Source of the DNA: Comamonas testosteroni
Lineage (GTDB): Bacteria > Pseudomonadota > Gammaproteobacteria > Burkholderiales > Burkholderiaceae_C
DNA length: 64,000 nucleotides
NCBI GenBank assembly: GCA_008727115.1
Contig: CP044131.1
Location: forward strand, 744,001 to 808,000
Direction: 5' to 3'
The position numbers were made by a program, and so were the translations under genes. How positions within the stretch are numbered: the first letter of the stretch is position 1; every line of letters begins with the position of its first letter. The notes beneath the pieces are model-generated. The model did no database searches and was not told where the DNA came from. It saw only the letters and a list, made by a program, of their open reading frames with translations. Positions 55,701 through 64,000 of the stretch are shown in pieces.

Positions 55701-56694
55701 TGCCGTGGCCAAGAAGCAGACCGCGCATCCGCCCGCTTCGGTGGGTACGGCTCCCATCAAGGAGCAGGTGATTCACTTCGTCAACAAGAAGCTGCCCGGT
55801 GGTCTGCCCAATAAGACGGCACGCGCCTTGCTGGATATTGAAGACAAGGATTACGTGCCCATCATCCGTGACCCGCAGGCTACCAAGTCGGACACCGAAG
55901 CGGTGTTCTACTTCCCAGGCTGCGGTTCGGAGCGTCTGTTCAGTCAGGTCGGTCTGGCCACGCAGGCCATGCTCTGGCACGCCGGCGTGCAGACCGTGCT
56001 GCCGCCCGGCTATCTGTGCTGTGGCTATCCCCAGCGCGGCTCGGGCCAGTTCGACAAGGCCGAGAAGATGATCACGGACAACCGCGTCCTCTTCCACCGT
56101 GTGGCGACCACGCTCAATTATCTGGACATCAAGACCGTGGTGGTGAGCTGCGGTACCTGCTTTGACCAGTTGCAGGGCTACCAGTTCGACAAGATCTTCC
56201 CCGGCTGCCGCATCATCGACATCCACGAATATCTGCTGGAAAAGGGTATCACGCTGCAGAACAAGGGTGCCTACCTCTATCACGACCCCTGCCACACGCC
56301 CATGAAGCAGCAGGACCCCATGAAGACCGTCAAGGCCTTGATGGGCGACCAGGTCATGAAGAGCGAGCGCTGCTGCGGCGAGTCCGGAACCCTGGGGGTG
56401 ACGCGTCCCGATATCTCCACGCAGATTCGCTTTCGCAAGACCGAAGAGCTGCGTAAGAGCGAAGCCGTGCTGCGCGAAAGCGGTGCCTTGGCTCCCAAGG
56501 AAAACGTCAAGATCCTGACCAGCTGCCCCAGCTGCCTGCAAGGCCTGTCGCGCTACGGCAACGACATGAACAATGGTCTGCTTGAAGCCGACTACATCGT
56601 GGTCGAGATGGCGCGTGACATTCTGGGTGAGAACTGGATGGCCGAGTACGTCAAGCGTGCCAACGCCGGCGGTATCGAGCGCGTGCTTGTCTAA
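52777..56694 (+). CDS. Giant FAD-linked oxidase/Fe-S/CCG-domain oxidoreductase (DUF3683 type)
   Basis: 1305 residues from ATG 52777. An N-terminal segment typical of the DUF3683 family (about 1-170) is followed by an FAD-binding PCMH domain ([15 protein letters not shown] near 205; [12 protein letters not shown] near 300), a FAD-oxidase C-terminal domain ([15 protein letters not shown] near 690; [10 protein letters not shown] near 735), two 4Fe-4S motifs ([22 protein letters not shown] near 835-910) and paired CCG domains ([15 protein letters not shown]). It looks like a one-chain D-2-hydroxyacid (D-lactate type) dehydrogenase with electron transfer. Its exact substrate is unknown. It shares a transcript with the HIT gene. 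Confidence 0.9.
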   Translation: MNVPIALAAALQAQAAEPARLREIPYNYTSFSDREIVIRLLGTSMWDVLNQLRQERRTGRSARMLYEVLGDIWVVQRNPYLQDDLIHNPDRRKSLVEALEHRLSEIDKRREPDEDAGRDQLVGQLVDAAHRAVHEFNATFVEAEQLRRRVNKTLRRYTAKDNIKFDGLSRVAHVTDATDWRVEYPFVVLTPDTEAEMAGLVKGCIELGLTIIPRGGGTGYTGGAIPLTWRSVVINTEKLEALTEVEMRMIPGVDHEVPTIYSEAGVVTQRVADAAERGGFVFAVDPTSIEASCIGGNIAMNAGGKKAVLWGTALDNLVSWRMVTPDAQWLEVTRLDHNLGKIHDAEMACFELKYFEADGKTHLRTERLDIPGSTFRKEGLGKDVTDKFLSGLPGIQKEGTDGLITSARWVVHRMPAHTRTVCMEFFGNAKDAVPSIVEIKDYMFAEQKRSGVLLAGLEHLDDRYLKAVGYATKSKKGNGHLPKMVLLGDIAGDDADEVARVTSEVVRIANSRNGEGFIAISAEARKKFWLDRKRTAAISRHTNAFKINEDVVIPLPRMAEYTDGIERINIELSLRNKLKLCNELENFFRHSDLPLGKSDDAGDIPSAELLEDRVQQALGLVAEVRALWQGWLDGVATLFPELQDHTLRASWKTQLKEPLSKIFAGAAFQPLRESLNEIHQKVLKGRVWVALHMHAGDGNVHTNLPVNSDDYEMLQTAHEAVARIMDLARSLDGVISGEHGIGITKLEFLSDEELAPFAEYKKRVDPEGRFNKGKLIRNEEWDASAHQSHDGRSPRESLMFADLTNAYTPSFGLMGYESIIMQQSDIGAIANSVKDCLRCGKCKPVCATHVPRANLLYSPRNKILATSLLVEAFLYEEQTRRGVSLKHWQEFEDVADHCTVCHKCFNPCPVKIDFGDVTMNMRNLLRKMDKKSFRPGNKLAMAMLNATNPDTIKFMRSAMVGVGFKAQRLAADVLGAVAKKQTAHPPASVGTAPIKEQVIHFVNKKLPGGLPNKTARALLDIEDKDYVPIIRDPQATKSDTEAVFYFPGCGSERLFSQVGLATQAMLWHAGVQTVLPPGYLCCGYPQRGSGQFDKAEKMITDNRVLFHRVATTLNYLDIKTVVVSCGTCFDQLQGYQFDKIFPGCRIIDIHEYLLEKGITLQNKGAYLYHDPCHTPMKQQDPMKTVKALMGDQVMKSERCCGESGTLGVTRPDISTQIRFRKTEELRKSEAVLRESGALAPKENVKILTSCPSCLQGLSRYGNDMNNGLLEADYIVVEMARDILGENWMAEYVKRANAGGIERVLV

Positions 56695-56701
56695 GGTGAC
56701 T

Positions 56702-57142
56702 ATGAGCAATCAAGACAGCTGTCCTTTGTGTGCCACCGACGGCGGAGCTCTGATCTGGCGCAGTGACAAGCTGCGTGTCATTCGTGCTCAGGAAGAAGGG
56801 TTTCCTGCTTTCTACCGCGTGGTCTGGAATGATCATGCGGCCGAGTTTTCGGACCTGAGTGCGCAAGATCGCATTGTCTGCATGGATGCTGTGGCGCTGG
56901 TCGAGCGGGTTCTGCGCGAGCAGCTTGCCCCTACCAAGATCAACCTAGCTGCGCTGGGTAATATGGTGGCGCATCTGCACTGGCATGTCATTGCCCGTTA
57001 TGACTGGGATAGCCACTTTCCCGCATCGGTATGGGCAGCGTCCCAGCGTGAGCGTGATATGCGGCGAGAGCAAGCGGTGGCAGGGCAGTTGCCCCAGGTG
57101 GATGCAGCGCTGAAAAAAGCGCTGGACTACTGGTCAGAGTGA
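56702..57142 (+). CDS. HIT-family hydrolase
   Basis: 146 residues. The histidine triad is HLHWHVIARY; CPLCATDGG near the start may bind zinc. Such enzymes act on nucleoside phosphoramidates or dinucleotides. It starts 7 bases after the oxidoreductase stop and is followed by a terminator. Confidence 0.9.
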   Translation: MSNQDSCPLCATDGGALIWRSDKLRVIRAQEEGFPAFYRVVWNDHAAEFSDLSAQDRIVCMDAVALVERVLREQLAPTKINLAALGNMVAHLHWHVIARYDWDSHFPASVWAASQRERDMRREQAVAGQLPQVDAALKKALDYWSE

Positions 57143-57168
57143 AGTTTTTCATCTCCGTCAGGAGATTC

Positions 57169-57196
57169 AAAGGGCAGCTCAAGGCTGCCCTTTTAT
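57169..57196 (+). terminator. Terminator after HIT gene
   Basis: AAAGGGCAGC-tcaa-GGCTGCCCTTTT. A 9-10 bp stem followed by a T run. It lies just before the DUF971 gene, so that gene has its own promoter or is read through. Confidence 0.8.
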
Positions 57197-57216
57197 GCAT
57201 TGAATAGGAGAGAGCC

Positions 57217-57636
57217 GTGGCCGGATTGCAAGCCGATACTCCCACCCCTCAGTCGCTGACCGTGCACGGTGCATCGCGTGTGCTGGAAGTTTCATACACG
57301 GATGGAAAGACCTTTCGCATCCCCTTCGAGCTATTGCGCGTGTATTCGCCCTCGGCCGAGGTGCAAGGGCATGGGCCGGGGCAGGAAGTTCTGCAGACGG
57401 GCAAGCGTGAGGTCGGCATCAACACGATAGAGCCCGTGGGTAACTATGCGATCAAGCCTTTCTTCAGTGATGGCCATGAGAGCGGCCTCTACACTTGGGA
57501 ATACCTCTACCAGCTGGGTAGCCAGCAAGATGAGCTGTGGAAGCAATACCTGCAGCGCCTGGAAGAGGCGGGGCTTGAGCGTGACACACCCATGCCCGAA
57601 AAAGGCGCCGGCGGTCATGGCTGCAGCGTGCATTGA
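57217..57636 (+). CDS. DUF971 protein (BBOX-N-like)
   Basis: 139 residues from GTG 57217 with TAGGAGAG before it. LTVHGASRVLEVSYTDGKTF, RIPFELLRVYSPSAEVQGHG and VGNYAIKPFFSDGHESGLYT define the DUF971 family, which is related to the N-terminal domain of gamma-butyrobetaine hydroxylase. A CSVH end and histidines may bind a metal. It commonly precedes ubiE in betaproteobacteria, as here. Confidence 0.9.
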   Translation: MAGLQADTPTPQSLTVHGASRVLEVSYTDGKTFRIPFELLRVYSPSAEVQGHGPGQEVLQTGKREVGINTIEPVGNYAIKPFFSDGHESGLYTWEYLYQLGSQQDELWKQYLQRLEEAGLERDTPMPEKGAGGHGCSVH

Positions 57637-57732
57637 ACATCAAGAGGATCTGCTGATGCGCTGAAAGCCGGCGGCAGCGTTCCTCTGATGCCACATTGCC
57701 CGTGCGTTATGCACAGGGTTATTGATGTTGGT

Positions 57733-57795
57733 GCTATATTTAAAATAGCTTGAGGCGCTTATAGAGTAAGCGCTTGAGGCTGTTTCTTTCAAAAA
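57733..57795. repeat. Dispersed intergenic hairpin, copy B
   Basis: ATAGCTtgagGCGCTTatagag, then TAAGCGCTTGAGGCTGTTT. Same framework as copy A (31412). It lies between DUF971 and ubiE and could act as a terminator. Stem GCGCTTA/TAAGCGC is perfect. Confidence 0.6.
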
Positions 57796-57873
57796 ACCAT
57801 AGTGCTTCAAAGCCTGTAGTCATACAGGGTTGTCGCTGTACGCGCAAGCACTGCCTGCTTAGCATTCTTTGTT

Positions 57874-58605
57874 ATGAGCTCCACACACTTCGGATTCCAG
57901 ACTGTTGATGAAAGCGAGAAGGCATCGCGCGTACGCGGTGTGTTCGACTCCGTGGCTTCCAAATATGACGTCATGAATGACGTGATGTCGGGCGGCCTGC
58001 ACCGCGCCTGGAAGGCTTACACCCTGATGGTGGCCAACCTCAAGGAGGGTGACAAGGCGCTGGATATCGCGGGTGGCACGGGCGACCTGGCTTTGGCTTT
58101 TTCCAAAAAAGTGGGAGCTTCCGGTCAGGTGGTCCACACCGACATCAATGAAGCCATGCTGCGCGTGGGCCGCGACCGTCTGACGGACAAAGGTGTGATT
58201 CTGCCCACGCTGGTCTGCGACGCCGAAAAGCTGCCCTTCCCCGACAACCATTTCGACCTGGTCAGCGTGGCCTTTGGTCTGCGCAATATGACGCACAAGG
58301 ACGCCGCGCTCAAGGAAATGAACCGCGTGCTGCGCCCCGGCGGCAAGCTGTTGGTGCTGGAGTTTTCCAAGGTGGCCAAGCCCCTGGAGAAAGTCTATGA
58401 CTGGTATTCGTTCAAGATTTTGCCGGCCATGGGGCAGATGATTGCAGGCGATGCCGAAAGCTATCGCTATCTGGCGGAGTCCATCCGCATGCATCCTGGT
58501 CAGAAGGAACTCAAGGCCTTGATGCAGCAATGCGGCTTTGGTCATGTGGACTATCACAACATGACGGGAGGCGTTTGCGCCCTGCATGTGGGAATCAAGT
58601 GCTAA
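57874..58605 (+). CDS. ubiE: Ubiquinone/menaquinone C-methyltransferase
   Basis: 243 residues. [38 protein letters not shown] and SAM motif [13 protein letters not shown] are diagnostic. It methylates the demethoxy-quinone ring with S-adenosylmethionine. Followed by a Tim44-like gene and ubiJ-ubiB, which form a quinone block. Confidence 0.97.
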   Translation: MSSTHFGFQTVDESEKASRVRGVFDSVASKYDVMNDVMSGGLHRAWKAYTLMVANLKEGDKALDIAGGTGDLALAFSKKVGASGQVVHTDINEAMLRVGRDRLTDKGVILPTLVCDAEKLPFPDNHFDLVSVAFGLRNMTHKDAALKEMNRVLRPGGKLLVLEFSKVAKPLEKVYDWYSFKILPAMGQMIAGDAESYRYLAESIRMHPGQKELKALMQQCGFGHVDYHNMTGGVCALHVGIKC

Positions 58606-58656
58606 TTGCGCCCGAGGCGCAGATTTTTATTTATTTTTGAGAAGAATGGAGATGAG

Positions 58657-59655
58657 ATGAAGAAACTCTGGTCTATCGCTTTGGTGGCAATGCTGGTCGT
58701 GGCCCATGGCCAGGCCGATGCAAAACGCATGGGTGGTGGCTCGTCGTTTGGCAAGCAATCCGGCAACGTCACGCAGCGTGAGGCTTCTCGTGCTCCCGCT
58801 CAGAATTCTCAGCAGGCTCCGCAGCAAAACGCGGCCCAGCAAAACCGCGCAGCGACCCCGGCAACGCCCGCTGCTGCGCCCAAGAAGCCATGGGGCGCCA
58901 TGCTGGGCGGTCTGGCCGCTGGTCTGGGTCTGGCCTGGCTGGCCAATTCGCTGGGCATGGGCGAGGCCTTTGCCAATATGCTGATGTTTGGTTTGCTGGC
59001 CATGGTCATCATGGTGGTGGTCGGCATGATCATGCGTCGTCGCAAGGCTGCGCCTGCTGCACAAAACAACAGCAGCCCGTTCGCCTTCCAAGGTGCCGGC
59101 AATCTGGGTGGCAATGTGGATGCCCCTCAGGCCCGTCAGTACAACCCTGAAAAAGTGGGTAACGATGCATCGGCCCGTCCTTGGGAGCAAAACCACATGC
59201 CTGAAGCCGCTGCTGCAGCTGGTGGCTCCATGATCGGCTCGGCCCTGTCCGGTTCTCAGAACTGGGGCGTGCCCGCTGACTTCGACGCCGAGGGCTTCCT
59301 CACGGCTGCCAAGCGCAATTTTGTGACGCTGCAGTCGGCATGGGATAACTCGGATATCACGACTCTGCGCTCCATGATGACCGACGAGATGCTGTCGGAA
59401 ATTCGCAGCCAGCTGTCCGAGCGCGAATCTCAGCGTGCGGGTGAGCCCAATCACACTGATGTACTGATGATTGATGCTCAGCTGCTGGGTATCGAAGATC
59501 TGGGCAATGGCTACATGGCCAGTGTCGAGTTCTCCGGCATGATCCGCGAAGAAGCTTCGGCAGGTCCCAGCCCCTTCCGCGAAGTCTGGAACATGACCAA
59601 GCCCAAGAGCGGCTCCAGCGGCTGGCTGGTTGCTGGTGTGCAAGCGCTGCAGTAA
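58657..59655 (+). CDS. Tim44-like domain protein, exported or membrane
   Basis: 332 residues from ATG 58657 with GGAG upstream. Signal peptide (LWSIALVAMLVVAHGQADA), a Gln/Ala-rich linker, two hydrophobic segments (GGLAAGLGLAWLANSLGMG and MLMFGLLAMVIMVVVGMIM), then a Tim44/MBA1-like domain (DAEGFLTAAKRNFVTLQSAW to the end). In betaproteobacteria it is often between ubiE and ubiJ. Function unclear; a membrane assembly role is guesswork. Confidence 0.85.
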   Translation: MKKLWSIALVAMLVVAHGQADAKRMGGGSSFGKQSGNVTQREASRAPAQNSQQAPQQNAAQQNRAATPATPAAAPKKPWGAMLGGLAAGLGLAWLANSLGMGEAFANMLMFGLLAMVIMVVVGMIMRRRKAAPAAQNNSSPFAFQGAGNLGGNVDAPQARQYNPEKVGNDASARPWEQNHMPEAAAAAGGSMIGSALSGSQNWGVPADFDAEGFLTAAKRNFVTLQSAWDNSDITTLRSMMTDEMLSEIRSQLSERESQRAGEPNHTDVLMIDAQLLGIEDLGNGYMASVEFSGMIREEASAGPSPFREVWNMTKPKSGSSGWLVAGVQALQ

Positions 59656-59679
59656 GCAATCGATCTGGCATGCCCCCTG

Positions 59680-59760
59680 CCAGAGGCACCAAGCAAGCGC
59701 CGCCGCGCAGTGCTGGTGCCGTCCCCCTCAGGGGGAAGGCGCAAAGCGCCACAGGGGGGA
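59680..59760. repeat. Double-hairpin intergenic repeat
   Basis: TCCCCCTCAGGGGGA (59722-59736) and GGCGC-aaa-GCGCC (59738-59750), followed by ACAGGGGGG. I recall this combination as a common extragenic repeat of Comamonadaceae. It lies between the Tim44-like gene and ubiJ. Confidence 0.55.
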
Positions 59761-59786
59761 ATCAATTTCATGAATAATCGGGGGCT

Positions 59787-60398
59787 ATGGCAACACAGTC
59801 CCCTTTTTCTTTTCTGGGCGGTCTCGTCGAACGCGCGATGGCCGGTCCCCAAGCTCCCGAATGGCTGGTGAGTGAAATGCACCAGCGCCTGGTGCTTTTC
59901 CTCAACCATGTGCTGATGCAGGAAAAAGAGGCCACGGATCGCCTCCTGCGCCAAAGAGGACGCATTGCGCGTGTGCAATGGCGTCAATATTCGGTGGCGC
60001 TGCTGGTGACGCCTGCGGGGCTGTTTGATGTGGCACCTGCCGACGCAGCGCCGGATCTGATGCTGGAAGTGACGGAGACTTCGCCATTTTCCTTGGCGCA
60101 AACGGCTTTGCGAGGTGACAAGCCCAGCATCCGTATTGAAGGTGATGTGCAGTTTGCTGCCGAGATCAACTGGCTGGTAGACAACGTCAAATGGGATGTG
60201 GAAGAAGACCTGGCTCGTCTTATTGGCGATGTGCCGGCCCATACCCTGGGCAAGTTTGCCCGTATGGCTGCCCAGGGCCTGCGTCAGTTCGTCGGCGCGC
60301 GCATGGGTGACGGCAAAACGGCTGCTGCCGATGTCAGTACACCAGCCAGCACAGCGCCAGTGGCTTCCATGCCCGGCGTCGATCAAGCACAGTCATGA
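59787..60398 (+). CDS. ubiJ: Ubiquinone biosynthesis accessory factor UbiJ
   Basis: 203 residues with an SCP2-like lipid-binding N-terminal domain ([38 protein letters not shown]). The helix-rich second half includes [17 protein letters not shown]. It binds ubiquinone intermediates in the soluble Ubi metabolon. It ends with a 4-base overlap with ubiB. Confidence 0.9.
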   Translation: MATQSPFSFLGGLVERAMAGPQAPEWLVSEMHQRLVLFLNHVLMQEKEATDRLLRQRGRIARVQWRQYSVALLVTPAGLFDVAPADAAPDLMLEVTETSPFSLAQTALRGDKPSIRIEGDVQFAAEINWLVDNVKWDVEEDLARLIGDVPAHTLGKFARMAAQGLRQFVGARMGDGKTAAADVSTPASTAPVASMPGVDQAQS

Positions 60399-61963
60399 GC
60401 CGCTTTTTGCGAGGCTGGGCCATCCTCTGGGTGGTGTTCCGTTATGGGCTCGATGAGCTGGTGCTCTCCGGGATTCCCCATCCGCGCCTGCGCAGTCTGC
60501 GCAGCGTGCTGACCTTTGGCCGCAAACTCGACAAGCCACGTGGCGTGCGCTTGCGTGAGGCGCTGGAAGAACTGGGGCCGATCTTTGTGAAGTTCGGCCA
60601 GGTGCTCTCCACGCGCAGTGACCTGATGCCGCCCGATGTGGCCGAGGAGTTGGCCAAGCTGCAGGATCGCGTGCCGCCATTCGACTCGCAGATTGCGGTG
60701 GATACGATAGAGCGCTCGTTTAGAAAGCCTCTGGAGCAGATCTTCACCAGCTTTGAGCGTCAGCCCGTAGCCAGTGCATCGATTGCCCAGGTGCATTTCG
60801 CCACGGTTCGTGACAAGGCTGGCATTGAGCACGAGGTGGCGGTCAAGGTGCTGCGTCCGGGCATGAAGTCCGTGATCGACAAGGATCTGGCGCTGATGCA
60901 CATGATGGCGAGCTGGCTGGAGAAGCTCTCCAGCGACGGCAAGCGCCTCAAGCCCAAGGAGGTGGTTGCCGAGTTCGACAACTACCTGCACGACGAGCTG
61001 GACCTGATTCGCGAGGCATCGAACGCCGCGCAGTTGCGCCGCAATATGGAAGGCCTGGATCTGGTGCTGGTGCCGGAAATCTTCTGGGACTACTGCCATA
61101 CCGATGTCATGGTGATGGAGCGCATGAAGGGCATTCCCATCAGCCAGGTCGAGCGACTGCGTGAAGCTGGCGTGGACATTCCCAAGCTGGCACGTGATGG
61201 CGTGACCATCTTTTTTACCCAGGTGTTCCGTGACGGTTTCTTCCATGCCGACATGCACCCGGGCAACATCATGGTCAGCCTGGAGCCCGATACCTTTGGG
61301 CGCTATATTTCGCTGGACTTTGGCATCGTCGGCACGCTGACCGAGTTCGACAAGGAATATCTGGCGCAGAACTTTCTGGCTTTCTTCCGTCGCGACTACA
61401 AGCGCGTAGCAGCTCTGCACGTGGAAAGTGGCTGGGTGCCGGCGACCACGCGTGTCGAAGAGCTGGAGGCGGCGATTCGCGCAGTGTGCGAGCCGTACTT
61501 TGACCGCCCTCTGGCGGAAATCTCTCTGGGTATGGTGCTGATGCGCCTGTTCCAGACCTCGCGCCGTTTTCAGGTCGAGATTCAGCCGCAGCTGGTACTG
61601 CTGCAAAAGACGCTGCTCAATATCGAAGGCCTGGGTCGCCAACTGGACCCCAATCTGGACCTCTGGAGCACCGCCAAGCCATTTCTTGAGAAATGGATGC
61701 TGGAGCAAATGGGGCCGCAGCGCTTGCTGCAGGAGTTGCAGGCACAGGCGCCGCGCTACGCGAAAATCCTGCCCGATATTCCTAGAGTCCTGCATCAGTA
61801 CCTGTCCAAACAGGGCGCAGTTGGTGACAACGAGGCACTTCTCAAAGAGCTGCTCCAGCAGCAAAAGACAACAAACCGCTTGCTGCAAGCCATTCTCTGT
61901 GGCGGCATCGGCTTTGTGATTGGCCTGGTGGTGTTGCAGATTCTGCTGCGCATCCGCTTCTGA
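60395..61963 (+). CDS. ubiB: Ubiquinone biosynthesis atypical kinase UbiB
   Basis: 522 residues. The KxGQ motif is in [17 protein letters not shown]; then [29 protein letters not shown] and LDFGIVG are ABC1/ADCK kinase marks. Two C-terminal membrane helices are present ([20 protein letters not shown]). It supports quinone synthesis, probably by ATP-driven lipid extraction. Overlaps ubiJ by ATGA. Confidence 0.97.
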   Translation: MSRFLRGWAILWVVFRYGLDELVLSGIPHPRLRSLRSVLTFGRKLDKPRGVRLREALEELGPIFVKFGQVLSTRSDLMPPDVAEELAKLQDRVPPFDSQIAVDTIERSFRKPLEQIFTSFERQPVASASIAQVHFATVRDKAGIEHEVAVKVLRPGMKSVIDKDLALMHMMASWLEKLSSDGKRLKPKEVVAEFDNYLHDELDLIREASNAAQLRRNMEGLDLVLVPEIFWDYCHTDVMVMERMKGIPISQVERLREAGVDIPKLARDGVTIFFTQVFRDGFFHADMHPGNIMVSLEPDTFGRYISLDFGIVGTLTEFDKEYLAQNFLAFFRRDYKRVAALHVESGWVPATTRVEELEAAIRAVCEPYFDRPLAEISLGMVLMRLFQTSRRFQVEIQPQLVLLQKTLLNIEGLGRQLDPNLDLWSTAKPFLEKWMLEQMGPQRLLQELQAQAPRYAKILPDIPRVLHQYLSKQGAVGDNEALLKELLQQQKTTNRLLQAILCGGIGFVIGLVVLQILLRIRF

Positions 61964-61997
61964 ACTTTCCCGTTTTCAAAGTCTGAGGAGTGCCAGC

Positions 61998-63449
61998 GTG
62001 CTGCTCTCATTGGTGATCGTCTATCTGTTTGTGACCATTGGCATTGGCCTGTGGGCAGCTAAACGCGTCAAAAATACGGCGGATTTCGCCATCGCCGGCC
62101 GACATCTGCCGCTCTACATGATCATCACCACAACGTTCGCGACCTGGTTCGGATCCGAGCTGGTGCTGGGCGTGCCTGCCAAGTTCATTGAAGGCGGCCT
62201 GCAGGCCCTGGTGGAAGACCCGTTTGGTGCGGGTATGTGTCTGATTCTGGTCGGGTGCTTTTTTGCGGCCAAGCTCTACCGCATGAACCTGCTGACCATC
62301 AGCGACTACTACCGGTCGCGCTACGGGCGCAGCATTGAAGTGATCTGCTCGCTGATCATCATGATCAGCTATCTGGGCTGGGTTTCGGCCCAGGTGACGG
62401 CGTTGGGGCTGGTGTTCAATCTTCTCTCGGGCGGGGCAGTCAGCATTCCCATGGGCATGACGATTGGTGTCTTGTCGGTGCTGATCTACACCCTGTTTGG
62501 CGGTATGTGGTCCGTGGCTATTACAGACTTCGTGCAGATGATCATCCTGGTCATCGGCCTGTTGGTGCTGGCCTTTTTTGCCGGCGATATGGCGGGCGGT
62601 GCGGGCAAGGTGATTGATCTGGCCAGCAGCAAAGATCTGTTTCGCTTCCTGCCAGAGCCTTCGTTGCACGAAATCGTGTTCTTCATTGGCGCTGCCGTGA
62701 CCATGATGCTGGGCTCGATTCCGCAGCAGGACATCTTTCAGCGCGTGATGTCGGCCGATACCGAGAAGTCTGCCGTGCGCGGCACCATCATTGGCGGTGC
62801 CTGTTATGTGATCTTTGCCTTTGTGCCCATGTTCCTCGTGGCCAGTGCGCTCATCATCATGCCGACCGAAGCAACGGCACTGCTGGCCGAAGATCCGCAG
62901 AAGGTGCTGCCCACGCTGGTGATGGACAAGATGCCGTTTGCCATGCAGGTGCTGTTCTTTGGTGCGCTGCTGTCGGCCATCAAGTCCTGCGCGTCGGCCA
63001 CCTTGCTGGCACCCAGCGTGACGTTTACCGAAAACATCTGGCGCCAGTTCCGCCCCGACACCACGGACAAGGACAACCTCAAGACCATGCGCATCAGCGT
63101 GCTGGTGTTTGCGGCCTGTGTGCTGGCCTACTCCATCGTCATGGAAGGCACGCCCATCTATGAGCTGGTGGCCAGTGCCTACCAGGTGCCATTGGTGGGT
63201 GCTTTTGTGCCCCTGGTCTTTGGTCTGTACTGGAAGCGAGCCACGACACAGGGAGCTATCTGCGCCGTCTCCATGGGCATCGGTGTCTGGCTGATCTTCA
63301 TGGCGACGCCTGTTCTGCATGAGGCTTTTCCGCAGCAGCTGGCGGGTCTTTTGGCTGCGGTCACGGGCATGCTGGCGGGTTCCTTGCTGCCGCAGTGGAT
63401 CAGCAATTACCGGCGTGAAATCGAACTTGTGGGCGCAGCCAAGGCCTGA
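61998..63449 (+). CDS. Sodium:solute symporter family protein
   Basis: 483 residues from GTG 61998 (GAGGAG before it); the longer frame overlaps ubiB. About 13 membrane helices; the first is LLSLVIVYLFVTIGIGLW. KNTADFAIAGRHLPLYM, GGMWSVAITDFVQMIILVIG and GSIPQQDIFQRVMSA are SSS-family motifs. Substrate (proline, pantothenate, acetate or other) cannot be told. Confidence 0.9.
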   Translation: MLLSLVIVYLFVTIGIGLWAAKRVKNTADFAIAGRHLPLYMIITTTFATWFGSELVLGVPAKFIEGGLQALVEDPFGAGMCLILVGCFFAAKLYRMNLLTISDYYRSRYGRSIEVICSLIIMISYLGWVSAQVTALGLVFNLLSGGAVSIPMGMTIGVLSVLIYTLFGGMWSVAITDFVQMIILVIGLLVLAFFAGDMAGGAGKVIDLASSKDLFRFLPEPSLHEIVFFIGAAVTMMLGSIPQQDIFQRVMSADTEKSAVRGTIIGGACYVIFAFVPMFLVASALIIMPTEATALLAEDPQKVLPTLVMDKMPFAMQVLFFGALLSAIKSCASATLLAPSVTFTENIWRQFRPDTTDKDNLKTMRISVLVFAACVLAYSIVMEGTPIYELVASAYQVPLVGAFVPLVFGLYWKRATTQGAICAVSMGIGVWLIFMATPVLHEAFPQQLAGLLAAVTGMLAGSLLPQWISNYRREIELVGAAKA

Positions 63450-63549
63450 AATTGCAGATTGGCGGGATCGGGGCTTGACGGGACTGTCCTGCAAAACGAG
63501 GGCTGGCGCCTATAATTGAGGGTTTTTGCACTTCCCTCGTTTTAGCGTT

Positions 63550-63816
63550 ATGCCTATCTATGCATACAAGTGTGGCTCCTGTGGTCATGCCAAGGATGTG
63601 CTGCAGAAAATCTCGGATGCGCCGCTGAATGTGTGCCCAGCTTGCGGGGCCGAGGCCTTTTCCAAGCAGCTCACTGCTCCGGGCTTTCAGCTCAAGGGGT
63701 CTGGCTGGTACGCCACGGACTTCAAGAACAGCGGCAGCAAGCCGGCTGCAAGCACATCTTCATCCAGTGAAAGTGCTGCTGCACCTGCAGCGGCTCCCGC
63801 CACTGCCAACTCCTGA
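63550..63816 (+). CDS. FmdB-type zinc-ribbon protein
   Basis: 88 residues. MPIYAYKCGSCGHAKDVLQK and CPACGAEAFSKQLTAPGFQL are typical of FmdB/CxxC regulatory proteins, with two CxxC pairs. The end is a Ser/Ala-rich tail. It is upstream of a DUF502 protein and, in many betaproteobacteria, of aspS. Confidence 0.92.
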   Translation: MPIYAYKCGSCGHAKDVLQKISDAPLNVCPACGAEAFSKQLTAPGFQLKGSGWYATDFKNSGSKPAASTSSSSESAAAPAAAPATANS

Positions 63817-63831
63817 GGCGACGCGAAGTCT

Positions 63832-64000
63832 ATGTCTGCATTGCGCAAGTGGCTGATTGCCGGTTTGCTGGTCATCGTTCCATTGGTGATCACGCTGGGC
63901 GTGCTCAACTGGATCATAGGAACGCTGGATCAGACGCTGGCCATTTTGCCGGAGGCCTGGCAGCCTGACAGATTGCTGGGCGTGCATATTCCCGGCTTCG
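63832..64000 (+). CDS. DUF502 membrane protein, 5' part (runs off window)
   Basis: 56 codons are visible from ATG 63832. SALRKWLIAGLLVIVPLVIT then LGVLNWIIGTLDQ is the family start with a first membrane helix. It follows the zinc-ribbon gene by 15 bases. The rest is outside the window. Confidence 0.85.
   Translation, partial: MSALRKWLIAGLLVIVPLVITLGVLNWIIGTLDQTLAILPEAWQPDRLLGVHIPGF

Noticed and set aside
52597-56709. 1370-codon open frame antisense to the FAD oxidoreductase
   Set aside because: It mirrors a gene with clear motifs throughout; its product is rich in His, Leu, Val and Gln as expected for the opposite strand of GC-rich codons. No family motif.
62007-63494. Long minus-strand frame opposite the sodium:solute symporter
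   Set aside because: A shadow of the membrane protein gene; His/Gln-rich product without domains.

Overview
The window reads as a chromosomal segment of a Comamonadaceae bacterium, most like Comamonas. The evidence is the order ispB-rplU-rpmA-obgE-proB-rppH-proS, a Bug/TctC-type periplasmic receptor, a ubiE-Tim44-like-ubiJ-ubiB block, high GC, and dispersed intergenic hairpins of a kind I associate with this family. The species call is inference from gene content and not from a database match.

Positions 1 to about 28,228 are a mosaic genomic island that ends beside the 3' end of a tRNA-Pro(CGG) gene (28229-28305). It begins with the end of an ISL3-family IS inserted in a tyrosine-recombinase gene. 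An AT-rich gene-poor stretch follows, then two unknown genes and a lone XRE regulator. Next, on the minus strand, is a large defence operon whose genes mostly overlap by a few bases: ribbon-helix-helix protein, two tandem hsdM paralogues, higB-higA, an 86-codon ORF, gajA (OLD-type ATPase/TOPRIM), gajB (UvrD-like helicase), hsdS and hsdR. The gajA-gajB pair has the gene content of a Gabija anti-phage system, nested inside a type I restriction-modification operon. The island closes with a plasmid-type module (parA, a small RHH partner, DnaA boxes and iteron-like repeats, repA, HTH gene) next to the tRNA.

The most striking feature is an approximately 8.05-kb filamentous prophage (inovirus, about 8395-16445) inserted inside gajB, which splits the helicase into N-terminal (16413-17753) and C-terminal (7975-8403) pieces. 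The prophage has a tightly overlapping minus-strand operon: small leader ORFs, replication initiator, ssDNA-binding protein, several acidic CxxC zinc-ribbon microproteins, major coat protein, pIII-like and pVI-like proteins, and Zot. It also has a small serine recombinase at one end and a plus-strand XRE repressor at the other. Both of those reading frames cross the prophage ends into gajB. The insertion inactivates gajB and separates hsdS and hsdR from the operon promoter.

From 28,306 to the end is core chromosome: prenyl-diphosphate synthase, ribosomal proteins L21 and L27, ObgE, proB, rppH, proS, a lytic transglycosylase, a CorC/HlyC-like transporter, an RNase H-like protein, grxD, prmC-prfA-hemA, a LysR regulator with a Bug receptor and an N-formylglutamate amidohydrolase, the ugpBAECQ glycerol-3-phosphate uptake operon, a giant FAD/Fe-S oxidoreductase, HIT and DUF971 proteins, the ubiquinone block, a sodium:solute symporter, an FmdB-type zinc ribbon and the start of a DUF502 membrane protein.
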